Shown here: in pieces, positions 1 to 7,829 of the stretch
How positions within the stretch are numbered: the stretch's first letter is position 1
Layout of the letters: each line of letters begins with the position of its first letter
NCBI RefSeq assembly: GCF_008000895.1
Contig: NZ_CP042823.1
Span: forward strand, 3,686,001-3,750,000
Direction of reading: 5' to 3'
DNA: 64,000 nucleotides
Source of the DNA: Methylobacterium sp. WL1
GTDB lineage: Bacteria; Pseudomonadota; Alphaproteobacteria; Rhizobiales; Beijerinckiaceae
Notes under the pieces: generated by a model
Database searches by the model: none
Told to the model about the DNA's origin: nothing
The model's input: the letters and a program-made list of their open reading frames with translations, nothing else
Program-made: the position numbers and the translations under genes

Positions 1-3
1 CCC

Positions 4-261
4 GTGCAGGACGACGAACCGGATTGTGTCGAACTCGACCTGACCGGGCTGAAATGCCCGCTCCCGGTCCTGCGCACCCGCAAGGCCCTGCGCGCGCTGG
101 GCACCGGGCGGGTCCTGGTGGTCGTCTGCACGGATCCGATGGCGATGATCGACATCCCGAACCTCGTGCGTGAGGAGGGTGTCCGGCTGGATTCGGCCGA
201 GCGCTGCGGAGATCGCCTGTGTTTCCGCATGACCGCCTCCGCGAAGCCGCCGCATTCCTGA
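4..261 (+). CDS. TusA/SirA-family sulfur-carrier protein
   Basis: This small cytosolic protein of 85 residues has the TusA fold signature: a Cys-Pro-x-Pro motif at residues 18-21 (KCPLPVLRTRKAL) after a short beta strand (ELDLTGL). TusA-family proteins accept a persulfide on that cysteine and pass it on, for example in tRNA thiolation or other sulfur trafficking. The GTG at position 4 is the first start visible, but the window begins there, so a start further upstream cannot be excluded. The NUDIX gene follows 38 bp later on the same strand. The family is clear; the specific sulfur pathway cannot be told. Confidence 0.85.
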   Translation: MQDDEPDCVELDLTGLKCPLPVLRTRKALRALGTGRVLVVVCTDPMAMIDIPNLVREEGVRLDSAERCGDRLCFRMTASAKPPHS

Positions 262-299
262 GCGATCCGTCCGTTTCTCAGGGATAGGGTGGAGACGGC

Positions 300-866
300 A
301 TGGCACCACGGATCGGGGGCGTGCGCCTCGTGCACGAGGGTTGGGCCCGCTACCTCGTGGCCGAGGTGATGCAGGACGATGGCACGCGCATCACGCGCGA
401 GATGGAGGATCACGGCCGCGCCGTCGCGGTGCTGCCGTACGATCCGGTCCGGCGCGTGGCGACGCTGGTCTCGCAGTTCCGGGCGCCGGTGCTCTATTCC
501 GGCGGTCCGCCGAGCCATGTCGAGGTGCCGGCAGGGCTGCTCGACGACGGCGCGCCGGAGGACGAGGTTCGGCGCGAGGCCGCCGAGGAGACCGGACTGC
601 GCCTCGGCGCCCTCGACCTCGTGGCCAGCGCCTGGACGATGCCGGGCATCTCGACCGAGCGGATGGACCTGTTCCTGGCCGCCTACGGCGAATCCGACCG
701 TACCGGCGCCGGCGGCGGCCTGGCCGCGGAGGGCGAGGCGGTGGCCGTGCACGAGATCCCACTGCCGGAACTCCTGGCCATGACCCGCCGCGGCGCCCTC
801 ACCGACATGAAGTCGCTGCTGCTGCTCTTCGCGCTTCAACTGCGACGGCCGGAGCTGTTTGCGTAG
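300..866 (+). CDS. NUDIX hydrolase, ADP-ribose pyrophosphatase-like
   Basis: This 188-residue protein has a NUDIX box at about residues 79-100. The metal-binding core RREAAEETG is intact, although the preceding part seems one residue shorter than the consensus. An aromatic/basic N-terminal domain (residues 1-60) and the length fit the NudF/NudK group, which cleaves nucleoside-diphosphate sugars such as ADP-ribose or GDP-mannose. The ATG at 300 follows GGATAGGGTGGAG, a good ribosome binding site. A GDP-mannose substrate would suit the exopolysaccharide genes that follow, but nothing in the sequence decides it. Confidence 0.85.
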   Translation: MAPRIGGVRLVHEGWARYLVAEVMQDDGTRITREMEDHGRAVAVLPYDPVRRVATLVSQFRAPVLYSGGPPSHVEVPAGLLDDGAPEDEVRREAAEETGLRLGALDLVASAWTMPGISTERMDLFLAAYGESDRTGAGGGLAAEGEAVAVHEIPLPELLAMTRRGALTDMKSLLLLFALQLRRPELFA

Positions 867-890
867 CCGACTGAAGCTCGCCCGCGACAC

Positions 891-950
891 GTTGGAATGA
901 CAGACCACGCTTCTCGCCGTCATTGCGAGCGCAGCGAACCCGGACGAACC
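891..950. repeat. fragments of dispersed intergenic repeats
   Basis: The gap between the NUDIX gene and the convergent glycosyltransferase contains GGAATGACA (894-902) and CGTCATTGCGAGCGCAGCGA (918-937). Both resemble dispersed palindromic repeats common between genes in Methylobacterium and other Rhizobiales; GGAATGACA also forms the end of the larger palindrome at 61977-62083. Recognition is from memory and copy number could not be counted. Confidence 0.45.
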
Positions 951-1021
951 TCCATCCAATCACGCCGACGATCTGGGCGTCGATGGGATCGGGCTTGCGC
1001 ACCCGGCGCCGGCCCGCCCCC

Positions 1022-1846
1022 TCAATCCCGCCGGCCCGAAACGCGGTCGCGCACGGCGATGCCGATGAAGCGCCAGGATTCGATGAAGTAGCGCCGGAAG
1101 AGCCGGCGCGGGGCACACAGGAAGCGGAACACCCACTCGAGGCCGAGCCGCTGCATAAGCCGCGGGGCGCGGGGGAGGCAGCCGGCCGCGACCGACAGAG
1201 CGTCGCCGACGCAGAACACCACCGGGTTGCCGAGCGCCCGGCCCTGGCGATCGACCCACACTTCCGATTTCGGTGCGCCGACGCCCATCACCAGCAGGGT
1301 GGTGCCGTGGGCGCGGATCCGCTCGGCCAGGGCGCTGCCGTAAGACGCGTCGTCCTCGAAGCCGAAGGGCGGCACCGCACTCGCCACCGCGCCGTCCGGC
1401 AGACCGGCGGCCTGCAGGCGCGTGGTCAGCGTGTCGGCGACGTCCTGGCGTGCAGCGACGAAGAACACCCGGCGGGCGTAGGGCGGCGGGTCGGCCAGGA
1501 CGCAGGCCAGGAGGTCGTGGCCGGTGATCCGTTCCGCCGGCCGGCCGCTCGCGACACGGGCGAGCCAGACCAGAGGCATGCCGTCGAGGGTCCGGGCAGC
1601 GGCGCGCGCGTAGGCGCCCCGGAAATCCGCGTCCTCGGCCAGTTGGACGACGTGGTCGACGTTGGCGGTGACGATCGTCCGGGGACCGTCCGAGCGCCGT
1701 GCCGCCACCGCGGTCACGATCGCGGACGCGGTGCCGACGTGGAAGCCGTAGCCGAACAGCGTGGCAGTCGTGGACGGCTCCGGCGCAGCCCGGTCCCGCA
1801 ACGCCGCCTCCGGGTCTGCCAGGCTCGGAGCCTCGACATCACGCAT
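1022..1846 (-). CDS. WecG/TagA/CpsF-family glycosyltransferase
   Basis: This 274-residue GT26 enzyme would transfer a sugar, typically N-acetylmannosaminuronate, N-acetylmannosamine or glucose, to a lipid-linked intermediate on the cytoplasmic face of the membrane. Family hallmarks are visible: TANVDHV (residues 60-66), the catalytic-Asp segment DGMPLVW (88-94), RITGHDL (106-112) and the conserved block MGVGAPKSEVWV (187-198). The C-terminal basic segment (RLFRRYFIESWRF) fits membrane attachment. The ATG overlaps the end of the upstream chain-length gene by 8 bp, so the two are translationally coupled. It probably performs an early step in exopolysaccharide repeat assembly. Confidence 0.9.
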   Translation of the reverse strand: MRDVEAPSLADPEAALRDRAAPEPSTTATLFGYGFHVGTASAIVTAVAARRSDGPRTIVTANVDHVVQLAEDADFRGAYARAAARTLDGMPLVWLARVASGRPAERITGHDLLACVLADPPPYARRVFFVAARQDVADTLTTRLQAAGLPDGAVASAVPPFGFEDDASYGSALAERIRAHGTTLLVMGVGAPKSEVWVDRQGRALGNPVVFCVGDALSVAAGCLPRAPRLMQRLGLEWVFRFLCAPRRLFRRYFIESWRFIGIAVRDRVSGRRD

Positions 1847-3314
1847 CGGCGGCCCGGAAGCTGGTCCCGGGGCGGGCGACGGCGCGGCGGAACCGCCGAC
1901 GGTCGCTGTCGGCGCCGAGCGCCAACGCGATGGCTCCGCCGAGCAGCAGGCCGAGCACGAGGGCCACCGGCAGCACGATCTTCGGCGAGGGCGGGAAGGT
2001 CCGCTGGCGGGCGGGCGTGGCCACCGAGATGATCCGGACGTTGGTGGTGTTGAGGCGCTCCTGCTCGTTCGCCTCGCGGGCGCGCTTCAAATAGGCCTCG
2101 TAGACCCCCCGGCGGGCCTCCAGCGTCCGCTCCAGCTCGCGCAGGCCGACATAGGCGCGGTCGCTGCTCACGGTCTCGGTCTTCACCCGGTCGAGATTGG
2201 TGCGGATCGCCGCCTCGCTGGCGGCGGCCCGGTCGTAATCCTTCTGGGTCGTATCGATGATCCGCTCTTTCTCGCGCTGGATCAGGCGCTGGAGGTCGCG
2301 CTGCTGGGCGTATTGCTCGGCCATGGCCGGGTGGCGCTCGCCGAGCCGGGTGGCGAGCTCGGCGGTGTTGCGCGAGAGCGTGGCGTATTGCTGCCGCAGC
2401 GCCTGCATCTCCAGGGATTGCAGCATCTCCGGGAGGGCGGTGCTCGGGTCCGAGGTGCGCATCTTTCGGGCCTGGTCCAGCCGCGACTTCGCCTCGGCGG
2501 TCTTGATCGACGCAGTGACGAGCTGCTGGTTCAGGTCGCCGAGTTGCTGATCGGTCAGCAGGCGGCCACTCGAGGCCACGAGCTTGTGGGCCTCGCGGTA
2601 GCGCACCACCTCGCCCTCCGCCTGCTCGACGTCGCGCTTCAGGCTGCCCAGCCGTCCGGTCAGCGCGTCGTAGGCGCGTCGGGCCGTGTCGGTCCGGGCG
2701 GCGGCTTCCTCGGCGAAGTAGGCGTCGCCGATGGCGTTGGCGATCCGGGCGGCTTTCTCGGGATCGCGCGACTGCACCGAGGCGTCGATCACGAAGGTCC
2801 GCTCGGCCCGGCGGACGCTGAGCTTGGTCTGGAGTGTATCGAGGGCGATGTTGACCGGGTCGCGGCTCGCGGCCGGCGGCATCATGCCGAGCGCCCCCTT
2901 GATCCAGGCGATCGTCGGATTGTTGCCGTCGGGCAGCACGAACTCGTCGTCCTGATCGAGATGCAGCTTGGCAATCACCCGGCGCAGGACGTTGTCGGAC
3001 TGGATCACCCGCACCTGGCTCTCGGCGATGGAGACGCCGCTATCGGCCTGGGGCTGGCGGGCGTTCACGTCGTTCTCGACGACCCGCAGGTCGCTGGGAT
3101 CCACCAGGACCTGGATGGACGAGGTGTAGCGCGGCGGGATGAGGCCGAGCAGCGCCACCGCGGCCGCCACCATGAACAGGGCGCCCAGCACGATGAAGCC
3201 GCTACCCCGCCAGAGGCGGCGCAGGATCACGCGCGGCTCCGGCCGTGACTCCACCTGGGGCAGCACCATGCGGACGGGCTGCTCACCGCTCATGCGTGTC
3301 GAGAAGTCGAACAT
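1839..3314 (-). CDS. Wzz/GumC-type polysaccharide chain-length determinant
   Basis: This 491-residue inner-membrane protein has one transmembrane helix at about 39-59, a long periplasmic part rich in heptad repeats (about 180-400), and a second helix near 445-468. That is the polysaccharide co-polymerase layout of GumC/Wzz. It sets chain length and couples polymerisation to outer-membrane export. There is no cytoplasmic tyrosine-kinase domain; the C-terminus ends soon after the second helix. The ATG is preceded by AGGAG at a good distance. It lies upstream of the WecG-family gene in one transcription unit, and a second GumC-type protein, fused to a kinase-like domain, is encoded at 27215-29320. 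Confidence 0.9.
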   Translation of the reverse strand: MFDFSTRMSGEQPVRMVLPQVESRPEPRVILRRLWRGSGFIVLGALFMVAAAVALLGLIPPRYTSSIQVLVDPSDLRVVENDVNARQPQADSGVSIAESQVRVIQSDNVLRRVIAKLHLDQDDEFVLPDGNNPTIAWIKGALGMMPPAASRDPVNIALDTLQTKLSVRRAERTFVIDASVQSRDPEKAARIANAIGDAYFAEEAAARTDTARRAYDALTGRLGSLKRDVEQAEGEVVRYREAHKLVASSGRLLTDQQLGDLNQQLVTASIKTAEAKSRLDQARKMRTSDPSTALPEMLQSLEMQALRQQYATLSRNTAELATRLGERHPAMAEQYAQQRDLQRLIQREKERIIDTTQKDYDRAAASEAAIRTNLDRVKTETVSSDRAYVGLRELERTLEARRGVYEAYLKRAREANEQERLNTTNVRIISVATPARQRTFPPSPKIVLPVALVLGLLLGGAIALALGADSDRRRFRRAVARPGTSFRAADA

Positions 3315-3596
3315 GCGCCTCGCTCCTGACCTGTCGGACGACGACCGGTGCCGTCTTCCACCGCCATCCTGCTCCCGTCCCCATTCCGGTCACCACCGTG
3401 CCGATCCGGGACAGAACCTCCACCGAGGCGGTGTCTTCCTCGACACTCCAGCAACCAGCATACCGAACCAGTACTCTCGCCTTGATGCACACCCTGCAGC
3501 AGCAACCGTATAGATATCGTCGCTAGAACGAGAACGCTCTGTCACGATTTTGTGGCCCGATCAGGCCTTTAAATGTTGGGGACTACGTAAACGGAC

Positions 3597-4691
3597 TCAT
3601 CCGATTCGCGTGGTGTCCGGTTCCGCGTACGCGCCCGGATCCCCTCCCAGGAAGCGGCGGAAGCGCTCCTTGTCCTCCGACGCCGCCGCGTTCCACCGCG
3701 CCACGTTCCCGCGGCTTGCCGCCGCCGACCGGACAAGGCCGCCTTCGCCGACCCAGACGGCGAGCGCCGCCGCCGCGGCCGCCGGATCCTCGGGGGAGAC
3801 CAGCAGGGCGGAGGCGCCCAGCACCTCGCGGAACACCTGCGCGTCCGGCGCCACCACCGGCAAGCCGCCATGCTGGACCTCCAGCAGGGGCAGGCCGAGC
3901 CCCTCGGCTTTCGATGTCGAGAGCAGCAGGTGGCAGGAGGCGGCCAGCGCCCGCAACGCCGCGTCGGCGAGGTACCCGTACCGGTGGAGGTAAGGCGGCG
4001 GGTCGTCCAGGAAGGCGTGGCGGCCCCAGCCGACCCGCCCGACTAGGTGCAGTTCCGCCGGCATGCCGGCCCGGTTGAGCGCGGCGACCAGTTCCAGGGA
4101 GGCCGCATAATCCTTGCGCGGCTCGATCGTGCCGATCGCCAGCAGGCGCAGCGGCATGCCCGCACCATAGGATGCCGGCCCCGGCAGGTCGGCGAGCCCG
4201 AAGGCGTCCCGCACGGACGGCCTCAGCAGGGCGACCCGTGCGTGCGGCGGGCAGACGGCCCGGACGGCGTGTCCGGTGGTGCGGCTGTTCACGAACAGGT
4301 TCGGGCACCAGCGCAGCGCCCGGGCGAAGCTCGGGCTCATGTAGAGCCGGCTCTTCAGGCTCAGATCCTCCGGCCGGTCGAGCAGGAAGGTGTCGTGGAC
4401 GTAGAACAGGCAGCGTTCGGCCGCGACGGCACAGAGCGGACCGGGCGGGAAACCGGGGAACAGGAAGAGCGCGTCACGGTCGGCCAGAGCGCGCAGCGGC
4501 AGGCCGAACTGCTGTTGCGCGATCATTCCGGGCAGCGAGCCGCTGGTGACCGGCCGGACATGGTGCGGCGCGAGCCGGTCCGGGGCGAACAGATCGAGGG
4601 TGATCCGCTCGATCCCGGTGACGTGGCCGCGCAGATGGGTCTGGTCGAGATAGATCCGCCGGACGCCCTGTGGTTCTGGGCTCGGCCTCAC
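3597..4691 (-). CDS. Glycosyltransferase family 4-like, GT-B fold
   Basis: The 364-residue protein has a C-terminal GT-B (GT4) domain: AIGTIEPRKDY as the nucleotide-binding strand and loop, ELHLVGRVGWG, and the donor-site segment SKAEGLGLPLLEVQHGGLPVVAPDAQVFREVLG, whose E-x7-E-like acidic pattern fits GT4. A GTG at 4691 is chosen as start because it overlaps the upstream stop (GTGA), and because residues upstream of it are low-complexity reading through another gene. A conserved start (IYLDQTHLRGHVTGIERITLD) begins about 12 residues in. It likely adds a sugar in exopolysaccharide assembly; donor and acceptor are unknown. Confidence 0.85.
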   Translation of the reverse strand: MRPSPEPQGVRRIYLDQTHLRGHVTGIERITLDLFAPDRLAPHHVRPVTSGSLPGMIAQQQFGLPLRALADRDALFLFPGFPPGPLCAVAAERCLFYVHDTFLLDRPEDLSLKSRLYMSPSFARALRWCPNLFVNSRTTGHAVRAVCPPHARVALLRPSVRDAFGLADLPGPASYGAGMPLRLLAIGTIEPRKDYAASLELVAALNRAGMPAELHLVGRVGWGRHAFLDDPPPYLHRYGYLADAALRALAASCHLLLSTSKAEGLGLPLLEVQHGGLPVVAPDAQVFREVLGASALLVSPEDPAAAAAALAVWVGEGGLVRSAAASRGNVARWNAAASEDKERFRRFLGGDPGAYAEPDTTRIG

Positions 4692-6673
4692 GGAACGCTC
4701 CGCCGCAGGGTGCCGGCGAGGTACAGGCAGCGGCGCACGAACAACGGCATGCGCCGTCCGAGCAGCATCTGCTTGGCTCGGCGCAGCCGGCGCACGAGGG
4801 GCCGGGAGGGCGCCGGCACCGTGCCGGACGCACCCGGCTGCCGCTGCGCCGCGAACGGGAAATGGCCGAGCATCGCGGGCGTGAAGGTAGGCCGCCCGGA
4901 GCCGGCCAGCAGCCCGCACGCCCGGACGATGCGGTCGAGCGACAGGACGGCGGCCGCCGGGCTATGGCGACTCTCCAGGGCGATGCGCGCGAAGGCCCCG
5001 AGCCGCGCCCGCGCCCTGGAATCCTCCACCAGCTCGGCCAGGGCCTGGGACAGGGCGCCGGGCTCGAGCGGGACGAGGCGGCCGGACACGCCGTCGATCA
5101 CCGACGAGGTCAGGCCGGACGTGCGATAGGCCAGCGTCGGCACCCCGCACAGGCCGGCCTCGATCGGCGTCTGCCCCAGGGTCTCATGCCGGCTCGCGGT
5201 GACGTGGAGGTCGCAGGCACCGTACCAGGCGGCCAGGATCTCCTCGTCCGCGATCAGCCCCGGCGCGAACAGGTTCGGCACGCCGAGCCGGGCGGGATCG
5301 TCGAGCCGGCCGATCGCCACGACGCCGACGCCCGGGCGCGCCACGGCCTGGAGCGCGTCGCGCAGATCGGAAAAACCCTTGTCGGGCCCATCGACGATCA
5401 CCGCCGAGACCAGGATCAGCACATCGTCTGCGGGCAGGCCGAGCCGGCGGCGCAGGGCGGCGCAGTCGCCGGGACGGAACGCGGCGGTCGGGAAGGCCAG
5501 CCGGATCCGTTCGGCCACGGTACCGGGCGGTGCCAGGTCCAGCGCGCGAGCCAAAGTCCAGTCGGAATTGGCCAGCAGCCACGGCCCGGCGGGACCGGAC
5601 AGGACGGCACGCTTGCGAGCGTGCATCCCGGCGATCCGGTTCGGAGCGAGTTGCGGGTACTCGTCCGGGCCGGGACAGGTCGCGTCGCATCCGGCGATGG
5701 CGCGGGTGCAGGCGCGCGGATGGCAGCAGCGGCCCGTGAGTGGATAGAGATCGTGCAGCACCAGCGCCACCGGGCCGCCCCGGGCGAGGCGCCCGACCAC
5801 GTCGAGGCTGCGGGTCGCCCCGTGCAGGTTGCCGGCAAGGATCAGGTCGGGGCCGGCACCCGCGACCGTGGCCTCGGCCGTCGGGAAATCGTCGGTCCAT
5901 TCGGCGGCTTCGGGTCGGTCGCTCAGGGCGACATGCGTCACCCGGTGACCCGCGAGCGCCAGAGCCTCGGCGAGCCGTCGCTGGGCCACGCCGGCACCGC
6001 CCTGGGTGCTGGTGCCCGTGAGCGAGACGATCGACAGGGCATCGGGCGCCTCAGCCGGCGCACGGTCCACGCGCTGCAGCAGCACCGGGCGGCCGATGGT
6101 CCCGCGCACGGCGTCCGTCACCGCCGACCATGCGGCAGCCGCGTTCAAGCGGCCGTTCGCGTCGAGCATCGTCTGCGCGCTTAGGGAACCACGCATCCAC
6201 AACACCTCGCCGCCGGTGAACGGCAGGTCGTCCGGCGCGTCCGACGATGCCGTCCCGGGCGTGTCGAGCGCCAGCACCCTGTCGGTGAACAGGACGCGCA
6301 GGCCCGCCACGGCGACCGCGCCGGTCAGCGCGGCCTCGAGCGCCAGTGCGGTGAGGGCCCCGGGGGCGAGCAGGTCGCCGGCGGCGAGCCAGAGCACAGC
6401 GTCGCAGGCGGCATCGGCCACCAGCGCCGCAACATGGGCATGCCCGAGATGCGCCGGCACGACGTCGTGCCGCAGCTCGGGATAATCCTGGCGCAGGACC
6501 GAGGCGGCGGTCTCGTGCAGATCCGCCCCGGCCGCGGCGACCGTCACGATCCGGATCCGCGGCCAGGGGCGTCCGTCCGGCAGGGTGTCCGGTCGGCGCA
6601 TCCAGGGCGCGGCGGCCCCGAACGGCCAGCCGGCGACCCCGTGAGCGGGCGGTGATGCGGGGGCGTCGGTCAA
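4688..6673 (-). CDS. Two-domain glycosyltransferase (GT2-like remnant plus GT4)
   Basis: The protein appears to carry two modules. The N-terminal part (RIRIVTVAAAGADLHETAAS, then WLAAGDLLAPGAL) resembles a GT2 domain, with an AAGD in the DxD position. The C-terminal 400 residues are a GT-B glycosyltransferase starting at DALSIVSLTGTSTQGGAGVAQRRLAEAL, with a Cys-rich stretch (RCCHPRACTRAIAGCDATC) typical of one GT4 subgroup, and the donor site ASRHETLGQTPIEAGLCGVPT. The TTG at 6673 is a guess. ATGs at 6793 and 6601 are alternatives, and none has a clear ribosome binding site. Residues upstream of 6673 look non-coding. The stop overlaps the GTG of the next gene. Confidence 0.75.
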   Translation of the reverse strand: MTDAPASPPAHGVAGWPFGAAAPWMRRPDTLPDGRPWPRIRIVTVAAAGADLHETAASVLRQDYPELRHDVVPAHLGHAHVAALVADAACDAVLWLAAGDLLAPGALTALALEAALTGAVAVAGLRVLFTDRVLALDTPGTASSDAPDDLPFTGGEVLWMRGSLSAQTMLDANGRLNAAAAWSAVTDAVRGTIGRPVLLQRVDRAPAEAPDALSIVSLTGTSTQGGAGVAQRRLAEALALAGHRVTHVALSDRPEAAEWTDDFPTAEATVAGAGPDLILAGNLHGATRSLDVVGRLARGGPVALVLHDLYPLTGRCCHPRACTRAIAGCDATCPGPDEYPQLAPNRIAGMHARKRAVLSGPAGPWLLANSDWTLARALDLAPPGTVAERIRLAFPTAAFRPGDCAALRRRLGLPADDVLILVSAVIVDGPDKGFSDLRDALQAVARPGVGVVAIGRLDDPARLGVPNLFAPGLIADEEILAAWYGACDLHVTASRHETLGQTPIEAGLCGVPTLAYRTSGLTSSVIDGVSGRLVPLEPGALSQALAELVEDSRARARLGAFARIALESRHSPAAAVLSLDRIVRACGLLAGSGRPTFTPAMLGHFPFAAQRQPGASGTVPAPSRPLVRRLRRAKQMLLGRRMPLFVRRCLYLAGTLRRSVP

Positions 6674-6864
6674 AGGCGGTTCGTGGGTTCGAAGGGGCGT
6701 GCACCGTGATCGTGAAGGATGAAGATTGCCTCTCGGACCGGGCCATCCGTCGGCCCTCGACGCGGATTCGGGCGGTGCGGGCCGCCATGGCATAGGCCGA
6801 CCGGACAGGGCGCGTCGGTCATCGCGGGGCTCCGTTCCGGCCGAGGCCGCCGGTGCAGAGCGTG

Positions 6865-7584
6865 TCAGTACCGGGTTGTCACCGCGTTCAGCCAATCCGG
6901 CGAGGCCGCCACAGCCGCGGCCTCGACGCGCTTGTCGGTGCCGGTGAGGACGAGCAAGCCGAGCAGCACCATCACGACCCCCAGGGCCGCCTTGACGCGC
7001 GTGCCGGCCGCCGCGAGCCCGCCCCGCCAGCGCATCAGCGCCTCGCGCGAGACGAGGCCGAGCAGCATCAGCGGCGCGGCGGCACCGATCCCGAAGGCCA
7101 GCATGGTCGCGGCGACGTCCCCGAGATGCTCGCCCCGGGCCGCCAGCAGCGACGCTGCGCCCAAAGTCGGCCCGACGCAGGGGCTCCAGGCCGCCCCGAG
7201 CAGCAGGCCCACGCCGAACTGACCGGACAAGCCACCGGACCCGAACCCGCCGAAGCGCTCCTCGGCCCAGGCCCCCGCGGGTCCCGCCGCGGTGGCGACC
7301 CGCGCCTGCAGACGCGGCAGCGTCAGGACCACGCCCAGGATGACGAGCAACACGGCGCCGACACCGCGGAATACGTCCCCGTCGAGCCCGATCGAGAAGC
7401 CGATCGTGGCCACGAACAGTCCGATGGCGGTGAACGACAGCGCAAGGCCGAACGCCAACGCCACCGGCCCCAGCCGATGCTCCGACGCCGCGGTGCCGAG
7501 GACTATCGGCACCAGCGGCAGGACGCAGGGCGACAGCACCGACAGCAGCCCCGCCAGGAACGCGAACCCGACCGTCCCCAGCAT
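6865..7584 (-). CDS. CcdA/DsbD-type cytochrome c biogenesis transmembrane protein
   Basis: This 239-residue protein has six predicted membrane helices and the two CcdA motifs SPCVLPL (Cys20) and SPCVGPTLG (Cys136). The pair of membrane-embedded cysteines carries electrons from cytosolic thioredoxin to periplasmic thiol proteins, which serves apo-cytochrome c reduction and thiol repair. The length and twofold pseudo-symmetry match CcdA rather than full DsbD, since there is no fused periplasmic or thioredoxin domain. It is divergent from the sensor kinase. A natural client is the CcmG thioredoxin encoded at 54461-55069. Confidence 0.92.
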   Translation of the reverse strand: MLGTVGFAFLAGLLSVLSPCVLPLVPIVLGTAASEHRLGPVALAFGLALSFTAIGLFVATIGFSIGLDGDVFRGVGAVLLVILGVVLTLPRLQARVATAAGPAGAWAEERFGGFGSGGLSGQFGVGLLLGAAWSPCVGPTLGAASLLAARGEHLGDVAATMLAFGIGAAAPLMLLGLVSREALMRWRGGLAAAGTRVKAALGVVMVLLGLLVLTGTDKRVEAAAVAASPDWLNAVTTRY

Positions 7585-7829
7585 CGTTCCGACCTTCCCG
7601 CGATCTTAAACCCTCGCGCCGGCTTCGCGCCGGGGGGCGACGGCGTCAACGGGGATGCCGATCACGGTCCAGTTTGATCGCCGCGCAGGTGTCCGTCGGG
7701 CCCGTCGCGCCGAGCCCAGGAACGAATACCAATATGGGTTAGGCAAGGCGCCGAACGGAGCAGTTTATAATGGATGTCGGAGTCCAGGAGCCGACCTAAC
7801 TTTTGCCGCGGAAGCCGCTACACGGTGTC

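Noticed and set aside
1761..3248. Long open frame of 495 codons opposite the Wzz gene
   Set aside because: It is an antisense shadow typical of high-GC DNA; composition is Arg/Gly/His-rich and the Wzz frame has clear domains. The same holds for other long antisense frames, for example opposite the sensor kinase and FtsY.
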